A stretch of DNA of 50,031 nt from an uncultured Gemmiger sp. (GCA_944388125.1 CALXHO010000010.1:1-50031), one strand, 5' to 3'. Shown: positions 25,112 through 34,100, counted from the stretch's first letter. Numbers and translations: made by a program. The notes: generated by a model from the letters alone, not told the origin.

Positions 25112-25156
25112 GTGGCCGACATCGACAGTGATGCCAACCCATACTGTTGCATATAG
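25112..25156 (+). CDS. Possible 14-residue acidic leader peptide
   Basis: GTG start 8 nt after a perfect GGAGG (25099-25103); the frame encodes MADIDSDANPYCCI and stops at TAG. Three Asp plus a Pro in 14 residues, followed at once by structured RNA, recall leader peptides whose translation senses Mg2+ (MgtL-like), and the downstream gene encodes a CNNM-type divalent-metal transporter. The ribosome binding site is what sets it apart from random short frames. No homologue is known to me. Confidence 0.4.
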   Translation: MADIDSDANPYCCI

Positions 25157-25273
25157 CAAAAGGCATGGCTCCCGCCTGAACGGGGCGTGCCGGGACAGAC
25201 TTTCCGCCATGGCGCGGCGGGCTGTTCCGGACGTCCAAACAGGCGAAGGGGCTGTGCCTTTTTGTTGTCTTTT
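25157..25273 (+). ncRNA. Structured leader segment, unknown class
   Basis: Hairpin GGCATG...CGTGCC (about 25166-25195), then a nested hairpin GGACAG...CTGTTCC enclosing CCGCC/GGCGG (about 25195-25232), then AGGC/GCCT followed by T-rich sequence (to 25273). It may be an attenuator coupled to the leader ORF. No known riboswitch consensus is recognised. Confidence 0.4.
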
Positions 25274-25366
25274 TCCGGCGCAGTCTCCCCCGCCGGAAGC
25301 TGCGGACAATGCTCCCGCAGCCGGGTAAGAGTTTCCCGCGGGGATCATCAAGGAAGGAATACATTC

Positions 25367-26623
25367 ATGAACGACGATACCGTCTCACTATTCATCATCA
25401 TTGCCTGCGTGGTCATGTCGGCCTATTTTTCGGCCACCGAGACTGCCTTCTCCTCGTTCAACCGCATCCGCATCAAGAACATGGCGGAAAAGGGCGACAA
25501 GCGTGCCCGCCTGGTGCTGCGCATGTCGGAGAACTATGACAGCCTGCTGTCCACCATCCTGATCGGCAACAACATCGTGAACATCGCCTGTGCCTCCCTG
25601 GCCACCCTGCTCTTTGTGGACTGGCTGGGCAGCGATGCCGGGCCCAGCGTCTCCACCGCGGTCACCACTGTGGTGGTGCTGATCTTCGGCGAGGTCTCCC
25701 CAAAGAGCATCGCCAAGGAATCCCCCGAGGCTTTCGCCAAGTTTTCGGCGCCGCTGCTCAACGTCCTGATGTTCGTGCTGACCCCCTTCAACTTTCTGTT
25801 CGGGCTGTGGAAAAAGCTGCTGTCCCTGATCTTCCGCTCCTCCGACAGCCAGGCCGTCACCGAGGAAGAACTGCTGACCATCGTGGACGAGGCGGAACAG
25901 GAAGGCGGCATCGACACCCAGGAAGGTTCGCTGATCCGCAATGCCATTGAGTTCACCGAGACCGAAGCCATCGACGTTCTGACCCCCCGCATCGACCTGA
26001 CCGCCGTGTCGGTGGATGATTCCAAGGAGGATATCGCCGCCATCTTTGCCGAGACGGGATACTCCCGCATTCCCGTCTACCGGGACAGCATCGACCACAT
26101 CATCGGCATTCTCTACCAGAAGGACTTCCACAATTACGTCTACCACACCGACAAGGACATTGCTTCCATCATCCGCCCGGCCATCTATGTCACCGGCAAC
26201 AAGCTCATCGGTGAGCTGCTGCAGGACCTTCAGAAAAGCAAATCCCATCTGGCCGTGGTTATGGATGAGTTCGGCGGCACGGTGGGCATCGTGACCATGG
26301 AGGACATTCTGGAAGAGCTGGTGGGCGAGATCTGGGACGAGCACGACGAGGTCGTGGAGGAGATCAAGCAGACCGGCGACAACGAATATGAAGTTCTGGG
26401 CAACACCAACGTCCAGAAGCTGTTTGAACGGCTGGACATCGACAAGGAGCTGGACGTGGTGACGGTGAGTGGCTGGGTCATGGCCGAGCTGGCCCGCATC
26501 CCCGAGGTGGGCGACACCTTCCAGTATGAAAACGTCAGCGTCCGGGTGCTGACCATGGACGGCAAGCGGGTGGAAAAGATCAAGGTCGTCGTCACCCCCG
26601 TTCCCGAAGAGGAAGAAAAATAA
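25367..26623 (+). CDS. CNNM/CorC-HlyC family divalent-metal transporter
   Basis: 418 residues; ATG 25367 with AAGGAAGGA upstream. An N-terminal CNNM/DUF21 membrane domain (1-190) has the signature SATETAFSSFNRIRIKNMAEKGDKRA, and the second block VVVLIFGEVSPKSIAKE. A CBS-domain pair follows (about 205-335: VLTPRIDLTAVSVDD, then HLAVVMDEFGGTVGIVTMEDILEELVGEI), and a C-terminal CorC_HlyC domain (GWVMAELARIPEVGDTF). Bacterial CNNM proteins export Mg2+ (and Co2+) under Mg-ATP control by the CBS domains. Single gene with a long leader and a strong terminator. Confidence 0.93.
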   Translation: MNDDTVSLFIIIACVVMSAYFSATETAFSSFNRIRIKNMAEKGDKRARLVLRMSENYDSLLSTILIGNNIVNIACASLATLLFVDWLGSDAGPSVSTAVTTVVVLIFGEVSPKSIAKESPEAFAKFSAPLLNVLMFVLTPFNFLFGLWKKLLSLIFRSSDSQAVTEEELLTIVDEAEQEGGIDTQEGSLIRNAIEFTETEAIDVLTPRIDLTAVSVDDSKEDIAAIFAETGYSRIPVYRDSIDHIIGILYQKDFHNYVYHTDKDIASIIRPAIYVTGNKLIGELLQDLQKSKSHLAVVMDEFGGTVGIVTMEDILEELVGEIWDEHDEVVEEIKQTGDNEYEVLGNTNVQKLFERLDIDKELDVVTVSGWVMAELARIPEVGDTFQYENVSVRVLTMDGKRVEKIKVVVTPVPEEEEK

Positions 26624-26648
26624 AATTTGCGGCATTTCCCCAGCACAA

Positions 26649-26704
26649 AAAGCCCGCCGGGCGTCCCCCTCCTGCATGGCAGAAGACGGGCCCCGGCGGG
26701 CTTT
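26649..26704. terminator. Bidirectional terminator, CNNM gene and crp/fnr-type gene
   Basis: 13-14 bp stem AAAGCCCGCCGGG/CCCCGGCGGGCTTT between convergent genes, with an A-run on the left. Confidence 0.85.
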
Positions 26705-26726
26705 GTCTGTTGTAAATGCTGCCGGC

Positions 26727-27386
26727 TCAGCGTCCGGCCAGTTTGGTAAGGGCATTGACGTCGGTCAGTTCCACAGTGCCCCGGGCGAGGCGGACCATTC
26801 CCTCCCCCTGAAAATAGCGCAGCATCCGGGTGACCACCTCCCGGGCGGTCCCCAGGTGGTTGGCGATCTTTTCATGGGTGAGGCTGAGCTGGTCGGATCC
26901 CTCGATGGCGCTCTCCTCCAGCAGGAACTCCGCCAGGCGCTTGCCAAAGCTTTTCCACAGGATCTGCTCCATCAGCCACATGACGTCGGACAGGCGGGTG
27001 GCCAGCAGGTCGTTGGTATAGCGGGCCGCCGCCAGGGACTGCTCGGTCAGGTCCCGGTAGACGGCGGGCGGGATTACCCAGAACTCGGCATCCTTTTCCA
27101 CCTCGATGGTCACATCGAACTGGAGATTCTGCATCATGCAGGAGGAGGTCATCAGGCAGATGTCCCGCTCAAACAGGCGGTAGAGGGTGATCTCCCGCCC
27201 CTCCCCCGACAGGCTGTATGCCCGCAGCCGTCCCGACCGGACGACCACCAGCCCCAGGCAGTCGGAACCGCCGCTGTACAGGATGGTCCCCGCCTTGGCG
27301 CTGCGCAGGGTCACGGCATCCAGAAGCATCTGCTGCTGCGCCTTGTCCAGCTTGTCCCACACAGGGAAGTATTCTGCAAACGACAT
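26727..27386 (-). CDS. Crp/Fnr-family transcriptional regulator
   Basis: 219 residues from ATG 27386; the site GGGGGT is weak, but the start fits the family (FPVWDKLDKAQQQMLL). An N-terminal cyclic-nucleotide-binding-like beta barrel (GTILYSGGSDCLGLVVVRSGRLRAY) is followed by a C-terminal HTH_Crp domain with LSLTHEKIANHLGTAREVVTRMLRYF. It lacks the four-Cys cluster pattern of classic FNR. It is divergent from ccdA-resA, so it may regulate this thiol-redox pair in response to redox or metabolites; that is inferred only from position. Confidence 0.88.
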   Translation of the reverse strand: MSFAEYFPVWDKLDKAQQQMLLDAVTLRSAKAGTILYSGGSDCLGLVVVRSGRLRAYSLSGEGREITLYRLFERDICLMTSSCMMQNLQFDVTIEVEKDAEFWVIPPAVYRDLTEQSLAAARYTNDLLATRLSDVMWLMEQILWKSFGKRLAEFLLEESAIEGSDQLSLTHEKIANHLGTAREVVTRMLRYFQGEGMVRLARGTVELTDVNALTKLAGR

Positions 27387-27595
27387 AGTCCGACCCCCGT
27401 CCCGGAAAAAATTTACTATGGTGAGTATAAAACGCTTTTGCCCCGATGTCAAACCGGGCCGTGCTGTGTGACAAGGTCACGGAAAATTCCGGGCAAACCT
27501 TATATAGTTATGATATACTGAAAGCCATCCCCGGCGATGTTGCCGGGGCAAAACACGGGTCTGTCCGCCCCGGAAATTCAAAAAGGAGCCTGCCC

Positions 27596-28258
27596 ATGCA
27601 GTATTTCATTCTCTTTCTGGAAGGCATCATCACCTTCATCTCCCCCTGTCTGCTGCCCATGCTGCCCATCTATATCTCCTACTTTGCGGGCGGCGGCGAG
27701 CGCAGCATCCGACGGACGCTGACCTGTGCCCTGGGCTTTGTGCTGGGCTTTACCGTCGTCTTTGTGCTGATGGGCGCCCTGGCCGGAACCCTGGGCAGCC
27801 TGCTGACCCGGTATCAGACCGCCGTCAACATTGTGTCCGGTCTCATCGTCGTCATCTTTGGCCTCAACTATCTGGGCGTGCTGCGGCTCAATCTGTTTGC
27901 CGGAGGACGGCGTTCGGTGGATACCTCCAACCTGGGATTTTTCTCCTCCGCCCTGTTCGGTGTGATTTTTTCCATCGGCTGGACGCCCTGTGTGGGCGCC
28001 TTTCTGGGTTCGGCCCTGCTGCTGGCCTCCCAGCAGGGACATGTGGGGGAAGGCATGCTCATGCTGCTGGCCTACTCCCTGGGCCTGGGGGTGCCCTTCC
28101 TCTTCAGCGCGGTGCTCATTGACCGGCTGAAATCCGCCTTTGACTGGGTCAAGGGCCATTACCGCATCATCAACGCCGTGAGCGGCGGGCTGCTGATCCT
28201 CATCGGCGTGCTGATGATGACCGGCCTTCTGGGCCGTTTGCTGACCGCTCTGAGCTGA
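27596..28258 (+). CDS. ccdA: CcdA-type thiol-disulfide transmembrane transporter
   Basis: 220 residues with six hydrophobic segments; AAAAAGGAG precedes ATG 27596. It moves reducing equivalents from cytoplasmic thioredoxin across the membrane. The two catalytic cysteines are in the conserved positions: C18 in [16 protein letters not shown] and C132 in [13 protein letters not shown], the paired Pro-Cys motifs of the CcdA/DsbD family. It is directly followed by a membrane-anchored ResA/TlpA-like acceptor. Confidence 0.93.
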   Translation: MQYFILFLEGIITFISPCLLPMLPIYISYFAGGGERSIRRTLTCALGFVLGFTVVFVLMGALAGTLGSLLTRYQTAVNIVSGLIVVIFGLNYLGVLRLNLFAGGRRSVDTSNLGFFSSALFGVIFSIGWTPCVGAFLGSALLLASQQGHVGEGMLMLLAYSLGLGVPFLFSAVLIDRLKSAFDWVKGHYRIINAVSGGLLILIGVLMMTGLLGRLLTALS

Positions 28259-28275
28259 CCGGAAAGGAGTTTTGT

Positions 28276-28938
28276 ATGAGAAAGATTCTGCCCCTCATTG
28301 TCGTGGCCGTCGCCTTTGTGCTGGTTCTGGGCGCCGCCGCCCTGCTGTACAGCCGTCTGGGCAACCAGTTTGCCCCCGACACCCTGGCAGCCGAGCCCGG
28401 CGCCTCACAGACTGACGACGCCGCGGAGCCGTCCGGCAGCAATTCCACGGACACCCCCGGGAGCACTTCCGAAAATGCCGCCGGGGATGCTTCCGACAGC
28501 GAGGCCCAGCGCATGTCCGCCCCCGACTTCACCGTCACCGACCTGGAGGGCAACGAAGTACACCTGTCGGACTTTCTCGGCAAACCGGTGGTGCTGAACT
28601 TCTGGGCCAGCTGGTGCGGCCCCTGCAAGAGCGAGATGCCCGATTTTGAGGAGATCTATGCCGAGTACGGCGATGACATCCACTTCGTCATGGTCAACGC
28701 CACCGACGGCTCCCGGGAGACGGTGGATGCTGCCTCCTCCTTCATTGCGGAGCAGGGATACACCTTCCCCGTCTACTACGACACCGAGTACGACGCCTCC
28801 ATCACCTACGGCGTGACGGCTCTGCCCACCACCTACTTCATCGACGCCGAGGGCTATCTGGTTGCCCATGCCTTCAGCGCCCTGGACAAGGAGACCATCC
28901 AGACCGGCATCGACATGATCCTGCCCGCCGCCGGGTAA
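28276..28938 (+). CDS. TlpA/ResA-type membrane-anchored thioredoxin
   Basis: 220 residues; AAAGGAG precedes ATG 28276. A signal anchor (1-26) is followed by a low-complexity, Ser/Thr/Asp-rich linker (35-78) and a thioredoxin domain beginning at [19 protein letters not shown]. The active site is [15 protein letters not shown] with C114 and C117; cis-Pro is in ALPTTYFID. It probably receives electrons from CcdA to reduce disulfides of exported proteins. Genes for cytochrome c maturation, a common partner, are absent here. Confidence 0.93.
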   Translation: MRKILPLIVVAVAFVLVLGAAALLYSRLGNQFAPDTLAAEPGASQTDDAAEPSGSNSTDTPGSTSENAAGDASDSEAQRMSAPDFTVTDLEGNEVHLSDFLGKPVVLNFWASWCGPCKSEMPDFEEIYAEYGDDIHFVMVNATDGSRETVDAASSFIAEQGYTFPVYYDTEYDASITYGVTALPTTYFIDAEGYLVAHAFSALDKETIQTGIDMILPAAG

Positions 28939-28961
28939 CGTTCTCCTCCCATTTCCTGCAA

Positions 28962-29001
28962 AACGCCCCGTCCCTGACCCATCGGCCAGGAACGGGGCGT
29001 T
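28962..29001. terminator. Bidirectional terminator, ccdA-resA and yedK
   Basis: 15-nt arms AACGCCCCGTCCCTG/CAGGAACGGGGCGTT with one mismatch, then T-rich sequence to the right and AAAA to the left. Confidence 0.85.
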
Positions 29002-29010
29002 CTTGTTTTT

Positions 29011-29586
29011 TCAGGTCAGATCTTCCAGGCGCAGCTGACCGTCCAGGCTTTCCCGGTCCAGCTCGGGCGGGATTTTTCCCAGCAGTGCCAGAGCCGCGGA
29101 GGGATCGCCCAGCCAGGGGCGGACCTCCTCCCTGCGCAGGATCAGGGGCATGCGGTCATGGATGGGCCGCATACAGCCGTTAGGCGCCGTGGTCAGGATG
29201 ACAAAGCGGCCCTCGGCGTTGCAGATGCCTGCCAGGTAGAGGGGCTCTCCCTCCAGGGCAAACCGGTAGGGATGGCGGCCCGCGTCCCACTCATAGAAGG
29301 AACTGGCCGGGATGACACAGCGATGCCGGGCAAAGTTGTCCCGGAACAGGGGCTTTTCGGTCACCGTCTCGGCCCGGGCGTTGATGATCTGTCCCCCCTG
29401 CCCGGTCCAGCCCCAGGGGCGCAGGCAGACCTGCGGGCCTGCCGCCCCCTGCACCACCACCAGGGCAGTCTGGGAGGGCTCCACGTCGCCCTCCGCAGGC
29501 AGGGTGCCCTCCACGCGCTGCAGCCGTCTGGCCAGTGCCTGCAAGGCCGGGCTGCCCGCCGTGGAAAAATGATACCGCCCGCACAT
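29011..29586 (-). CDS. yedK: HMCES/YedK-family SOS response-associated peptidase
   Basis: 191 residues. It shields abasic sites in single-stranded DNA by forming a thiazolidine crosslink. Every key residue is visible: Cys2 directly after Met (MCGRYHF), N69 in IINARAET, E99 in SFYEW and H143 in HDRMPLIL. Length is close to the usual 200-230. It sits 24 nt downstream of the metallo-beta-lactamase-fold gene, as the distal gene of a two-gene unit; the pairing has no obvious functional logic. Confidence 0.95.
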   Translation of the reverse strand: MCGRYHFSTAGSPALQALARRLQRVEGTLPAEGDVEPSQTALVVVQGAAGPQVCLRPWGWTGQGGQIINARAETVTEKPLFRDNFARHRCVIPASSFYEWDAGRHPYRFALEGEPLYLAGICNAEGRFVILTTAPNGCMRPIHDRMPLILRREEVRPWLGDPSAALALLGKIPPELDRESLDGQLRLEDLT

Positions 29587-29610
29587 GGATGTTTCCTCCT
29601 TTTGTCAGGT

Positions 29611-30459
29611 TCAGTCCGGCAGGTCGATGACCTGTCCGGTGGTCAGCGGCTGCAGGCGCTCCCCCAGCAGCGGGCGGAGCAGATCAAAGGCCACCGACCC
29701 GGTGCAGTGGCCGGTGTAGACGGTGGCCACACCGTGGGCAGTCACACAGTCGGCCACGGCCTGCAGCTCCTCCGGGGTGAAGGTGCAGATCTCGCACCCG
29801 TGGCTGCGGCCGCGCATGTGCAGCCCTCCCACAAAGGCCAGGATGGGACGTCCGGGAAACTGCTCCGTCACCTCCCCCAGCACCGCCTGCAGCCCTGCAT
29901 GGCAGCAGCTGTTGCAGACCACCAGCCCCCGGGAGGTTTCCAGGACCACGCTCATCTCATGGGAGAAATCGTCGGGCGTCACTCCATCCGCCGTGCCGCG
30001 GTAGAGTTTTTTGGCTTTGCCAATCTCCTCCAGGCCCGGTGTGGTATGGGGAATCAGCCACAGTCCCGGCAGGGGCTGCGCCACACGGTCCACCGGGTGG
30101 AGGCGTCCGGCCAGAGCGGCTTTCACCGGTGCAGGGATGCCGATGTCATGGCGCTTTTCCCCGTCTCCCGAATAATAGGCTTGGCACGCCCCGGCCATGG
30201 CATACACCGGTGCCCCGGCATTGCGGCGCAGAAACTCCCCCAGCCCACCCCCATGGTCGTAGTGGCCGTGGGAGAGCAGGGCGATCTGAATTTTGTCCAG
30301 AGGGATGCCCAGGGTATCCGCATTGGCGGCAAAGGCACCGCTGGCCCCCGCGTCGAGAAGACAGGGTGTGCCGCGGTATTCCAGATAGAGGCTCAGACCG
30401 TGTTCGGCGGTGAGAACTTTGGTGGGGGTGGTGTTTTCCACGAGAACGGTGATGCGCAT
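29611..30459 (-). CDS. Metallo-beta-lactamase-fold hydrolase (COG1237-like)
   Basis: 282 residues; ATG 30459 follows a GAAAGGG site and fits the family opening MRITVLVENT. The metal motif SHGHYDHGGGL (63-73) supplies H64, H66, D68 and H69. The later SHEMSVVLET and NSCCHAG give additional ligands, and VYTGHCTG closes the fold. The arrangement matches archaeal/clostridial proteins annotated as 7,8-dihydropterin-6-methyl-4-(beta-D-ribofuranosyl)-aminobenzene-5'-phosphate synthases, but that pathway is not expected here, so substrate unknown. Confidence 0.88.
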   Translation of the reverse strand: MRITVLVENTTPTKVLTAEHGLSLYLEYRGTPCLLDAGASGAFAANADTLGIPLDKIQIALLSHGHYDHGGGLGEFLRRNAGAPVYAMAGACQAYYSGDGEKRHDIGIPAPVKAALAGRLHPVDRVAQPLPGLWLIPHTTPGLEEIGKAKKLYRGTADGVTPDDFSHEMSVVLETSRGLVVCNSCCHAGLQAVLGEVTEQFPGRPILAFVGGLHMRGRSHGCEICTFTPEELQAVADCVTAHGVATVYTGHCTGSVAFDLLRPLLGERLQPLTTGQVIDLPD

Positions 30460-30569
30460 AGAGAGGCCGCCCTTTCCTGCCATGCGGCAGCCAGACTGTG
30501 CCGTTTGCCGCCGCACGCTTTTTCTTCACTATACCCCCAAAGCCGCGGGGCGTCAACGGGGCTCAGGGC

Positions 30570-30618
30570 AAAAAAACAAGCCGGCCCGGCGGACTTGCGT
30601 CCATTCCGGGCCGGCTTG
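30570..30618 (-). terminator. Terminator of the permuted GH3 gene
   Basis: 13-bp perfect stem CAAGCCGGCCCGG/CCGGGCCGGCTTG (30577-30589 with 30606-30618), followed on the minus strand by a 7-T run. Confidence 0.9.
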
Positions 30619-30672
30619 CCAACAAGGAGATTTGTATTCGTCAGGAGGGCCTGACCGATTCAGCAAAGAAAA

Positions 30673-33600
30673 TTACTTGGCTGCCTTTTCTGCCTTCCAG
30701 CGGCGGCGGATGGCCACAACGCCCCAGACGATCAGAGCGATGGCAACGATCCACTCACCGATGATGATGAAGTAGTAGTTTGCAAAGGGCAGTTCGCCGA
30801 CCACCGTGCCGTGGACAACGCCGTTCATGGCGTTGGAGTTGACGGTGGTGTAGAGGATGTGCTTGAGAGCCTGACGTGCATAGTACTGGGAGGCCGGGTT
30901 GGTGATGTCCAGAGGAGCATCCACCGCGTAGCCGGTCAGCTTGAGGTCGCCGCCGGCGCGGATGCACTGCTCGGTATCCATAACGCCGCCGCCGTCGTAG
31001 TCGGTGATGACGGAGCCGTCAAAGCCCCACTCGTTGCGCAGCACGCCGGTGATCAGGTTGTAGTTGCCGCCTGCCCAGGTGCAGCCCACACGGTTGAAGG
31101 CCGTCATGACCGCCATGACTGCGGGGATATCGGCCGTGGTCTCGGTGTAGGAGTCGGTCTCGGCGTCATACTGCTGAACTTTGATGGTGGTGGTGGGACG
31201 CTCTTCGATGCAGGTCTGGAAGGGCTTGAGGTAGATCTCACGAATGGCCTGCTCGTTGGCAAAGGTGGCAACGTGGCTGCGGTGGTCTTCCTGATCGTTC
31301 AGGGCAAAGTGCTTGATGTATGCGTAGACGCCCTTCTGAGAGCAGGCACTGACCGCCTGGAGAGCCATCTCGCCGGAGATGAAGCCGTCCTCGGAGTAGT
31401 ACTCGAAGTTACGGCCGGCAAACGGAGTGCGGTGGATGTTCATAGCCGGTGCGTACCAGCCGGAGATGATGCCGATGTAGGTATGATCGCCCCAGTTGCC
31501 GTCGGCAGCCAGAGCATCCTCGCCCACGTAGTAGCCGTGGAGGTAGGAGTTCTCACGATCCCAGCTGGCAGCCAGGTTGGTGGCGCAGGGATAGGTGATG
31601 GAGTAAGGCTCATGGGTGACACCGCCCTCGTTCAGGCCGGAGGGGCCGTCGAAGTCGATGGCACGAGGTTTGCCGGCAGCGGTGGAAGCCAGAGTCTGGT
31701 AACCGCCGTTGCGGATGATGTTCTCCAGCTCGCTGGCGTCCATCTGGTTGATCAGGGCGTCCCAGCCGCCCTCGGCCTCGACCTCGTCGAAGTCACGGCC
31801 GCGGAAATCGATCAGTTCCAGGTCGCCGTCCTGGCCGTAGACGCCGGCCTTGGAGGCAGCCTCTTCCTCGCTCATGGGGTTGAGGGATGCCTCAGCGCCC
31901 TTTGCCAGGATGGCATTCTTGATGCTGTCGGAAACTTCCAGCTCCCAGGTGTAGCCGTTCTTCTCGCTGAATTCGCTCTTGCGCTGGCTGTCCTGGTTGC
32001 CGTGAGTCTTGGGGAAGGTGCCGGTCCAGTCCTGACGGGTCAGGTACTGGTCACGGGGGGTAAATTCATCGTAGCTGGCAGTATCAAACTGGTTGGTGAT
32101 TGCAGCGCCGGTCTCGGAAGTGGAGAAGGTGACGTTGTCCACACCGCCGTTGGCAGCGTAGTTGTAAGTCCACTTTCCCACGAAAGCGGGATCGGGAGTG
32201 CCGAACAGGCCGTCGTTGGCAGCGCCCTGGTAAGCCAGGAAGTTGTTGACGGCGTGGTGGGCGTTGGTGGCGGCGGTCAGCAGGTAATCGCCGGCCTCCA
32301 GGATGTAGGTCTTGGCCTGGACATCATCGTAGGAGATGAAGTCCTTCTCGTTGACGGTGACGGTGACCGTCTCGGAAGCGCCGGGCTCCAGTTCGCCGGT
32401 CTTTTCGAAGCCGACCAGAGAAGCAGCGGCTTTTTCGATGTGGTTGGTGCGGTCGTAGTCGGTGTAGGGGGTGTTCAGGTAAACCTGGACAACGTCACGG
32501 CCGGCAACGGCGCCGGTGTTGGTGACCTTGACGCTGATCTGGATGTCACCGTTTTCATCCATGTTGCTCATCTGGAAATCGGACCACTGGAAGGTGGTGT
32601 AGGTGGTGCCGTAGCCGAAGGGGTACTGCACGGTGGTGGCGTAGTCGTAGTCACCGGCATTGCCCTGATCCAGCATCTTGTCAAAGTAGCGGGTCTCGTA
32701 GTACTTGTAGCCGACATAGATGCCCTCGTCGTAGAAGACGCCGGCCTCCACATCCTCGCCGTTGTTGACCAGCATGGTATCGCCCATGTTCTGCATGGCA
32801 GGAGAGGAGAAGGCATCGTAGGCGAAGGTATCCACCAGATGGCCGGAGGGGTTGACATTGCCGCTGAGCACGTCAGCGATGGAGCGGCAGGTATCGCCGC
32901 CGGCACCGGGTGCCCACAGGACAGCGGAGATGTTGGGATAATCTTTGATCCAGCCCAGCTCAAAGGCGTTGTTGGTGTTGACAACGATGATGACGTTGTC
33001 GAAGTTATCGTTCAGGTAGCTGATGACACCCAGCTCGACGGAGTCGGGCTCCAGGTAATGCTTTTCCTTATCTTCCTCGATGTCGGTCCAGTCGCCCATG
33101 TAGCGGCCCAGGTCACGGCCCTCGCCGCCGGTACGGGAGATGAAGAAGATGGGAGTGGTGCCCTGGGCTTCGGTCTTGGCCTCATCGGGGATGGCGTCGA
33201 TGGGCGCCTCGTTGATGGACCAGTCCTCGGCGCCGCCGTACATGATGGCGCCGCCGCCGCGGGTGTAGGTATCCTTGTTTTCGGTGTAGAAGTTCCACAG
33301 CGACTCATTGATGGAGAAGCCCTGTTCCTGCAGAGCGGTGCGCATGTCGCTGGAGATGGTGCTGACGCCGGAACCGGTGCCGCCGGCCAGCAGGTTGATG
33401 GAAGAAGCGGAGAACAGGCTCAGTTTGGAGCCAGCTGCAACAGGCAGGCCCTTGCCGCCGTCGTTCTTGTTGTAGAGCAGAACAAAGCCTTCAGCGCCGG
33501 CCTTGCGGGTGTAAGCCTGCTCGGCAGCCTGCAGCTCATCGGAATCGGTGATGTCGCGGGTGTAATACTCCGCGTCCACACCGTTGGTGGTGTCGCCGAA

Positions 33601-33765
33601 ATTGAATTCGGTCTCACCGAAGATATCGCGCAGAACCAGGTCGTAGGACATGGGCGCGATGGTGGCAAGTGCGATGGAGAACGCCAGCAGGATGGCCAGC
33701 AGCGGTGCAACGATCGCTGTGAAGACCTTGGCGCTCAGCTTTTTCTTCTTTTTCTCTTTTGCCAA
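30673..33765 (-). CDS. Circularly permuted GH3-type glycoside hydrolase with membrane helix at each end
   Basis: 1,030 residues. After a Lys-rich cytoplasmic start and a membrane helix (about 14-36), the GH3 C-terminal domain comes first (around 95-415, ending in YPFGYGTTYTTFQWSD), then a fibronectin-III-like domain (IQISVKVTNTGAVAGRDVVQVYL, about 420-500), a spacer, and only then the GH3 TIM barrel (about 640-990). The barrel has DGPSG, FAGRNFEYYSEDG, KHFALNDQEDHR and the nucleophile D922 in VITDYDGGG. A second helix near the C-terminus (IIIGEWIVAIALIVWGVVAI) is followed by a basic tail. The enzyme should sit outside the cell, tethered twice. It probably cleaves beta-glucosides or xylosides. 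AGGAGG precedes the ATG. Confidence 0.9.
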   Translation of the reverse strand: MAKEKKKKKLSAKVFTAIVAPLLAILLAFSIALATIAPMSYDLVLRDIFGETEFNFGDTTNGVDAEYYTRDITDSDELQAAEQAYTRKAGAEGFVLLYNKNDGGKGLPVAAGSKLSLFSASSINLLAGGTGSGVSTISSDMRTALQEQGFSINESLWNFYTENKDTYTRGGGAIMYGGAEDWSINEAPIDAIPDEAKTEAQGTTPIFFISRTGGEGRDLGRYMGDWTDIEEDKEKHYLEPDSVELGVISYLNDNFDNVIIVVNTNNAFELGWIKDYPNISAVLWAPGAGGDTCRSIADVLSGNVNPSGHLVDTFAYDAFSSPAMQNMGDTMLVNNGEDVEAGVFYDEGIYVGYKYYETRYFDKMLDQGNAGDYDYATTVQYPFGYGTTYTTFQWSDFQMSNMDENGDIQISVKVTNTGAVAGRDVVQVYLNTPYTDYDRTNHIEKAAASLVGFEKTGELEPGASETVTVTVNEKDFISYDDVQAKTYILEAGDYLLTAATNAHHAVNNFLAYQGAANDGLFGTPDPAFVGKWTYNYAANGGVDNVTFSTSETGAAITNQFDTASYDEFTPRDQYLTRQDWTGTFPKTHGNQDSQRKSEFSEKNGYTWELEVSDSIKNAILAKGAEASLNPMSEEEAASKAGVYGQDGDLELIDFRGRDFDEVEAEGGWDALINQMDASELENIIRNGGYQTLASTAAGKPRAIDFDGPSGLNEGGVTHEPYSITYPCATNLAASWDRENSYLHGYYVGEDALAADGNWGDHTYIGIISGWYAPAMNIHRTPFAGRNFEYYSEDGFISGEMALQAVSACSQKGVYAYIKHFALNDQEDHRSHVATFANEQAIREIYLKPFQTCIEERPTTTIKVQQYDAETDSYTETTADIPAVMAVMTAFNRVGCTWAGGNYNLITGVLRNEWGFDGSVITDYDGGGVMDTEQCIRAGGDLKLTGYAVDAPLDITNPASQYYARQALKHILYTTVNSNAMNGVVHGTVVGELPFANYYFIIIGEWIVAIALIVWGVVAIRRRWKAEKAAK

Positions 33766-34061
33766 AAGAAATCCCTCCTATTTCAGATCACCGCACTCTC
33801 CCTCTTGGGGGAAAGCGCAGTCTTTGCGCAGTCCACACAGAGTGTGGCTGCGGGCATCAAAGCCGGGACTGCGGGACTGTGGAGTTTCACCGTCTGTGTC
33901 CGGGGAACTTCGGGCAGGAAAGGTCTATCAGGAACGCCCGGAGTGCCGACGCAGACGGAGACTACCGCCGCCAGTTTCGCCGTTTTCTCCTTGTTGTGTC
34001 CTCCTTTGCTTGTCGTGACGGCGCCGTGTGGCAGAAGCGGAATCCCCCATGTTTCCACAAA
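33766..34061 (-). other. ~290-nt untranslated leader of the permuted GH3 gene
   Basis: No gene found. On the minus strand it follows a promoter and ends at the GGAGGG site of the GH3 gene. Hairpins include CCACAC/GTGTGG (33838-33852) and GCGCA/TGCGC beside it. No leader terminator and no known riboswitch consensus are seen. Confidence 0.45.
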
Positions 34062-34091
34062 ATTATCCCACAAATCTCAGCTCATTAGTCA
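34062..34091 (-). promoter_or_regulatory. Promoter of the permuted GH3 gene
   Basis: Extended -10 TGGGATAAT (GATAAT at 34062-34067) with TGACTA as -35 at an 18-bp spacing. It begins right after the terminator of the kinase gene. Confidence 0.55.
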
Positions 34092-34100
34092 CAATATAAC

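Larger units (their letters stand above)
24946..25366 (+). other. 421-nt region: promoter and long leader of the CNNM gene
   Basis: No full gene. It contains GGGGATACCCC (25037-25047), a promoter (25049-25077), a short leader ORF (25112-25156), two strong GC-rich hairpins between about 25166 and 25232, and a T-rich stretch (25257-25273) that could be a weak terminator. Confidence 0.6.

Noticed and set aside
33783-34073. 96-codon minus-strand frame in the GH3 leader
   Set aside because: Starts with TTG without a binding site, begins inside the promoter's -10 region, and has no family features.
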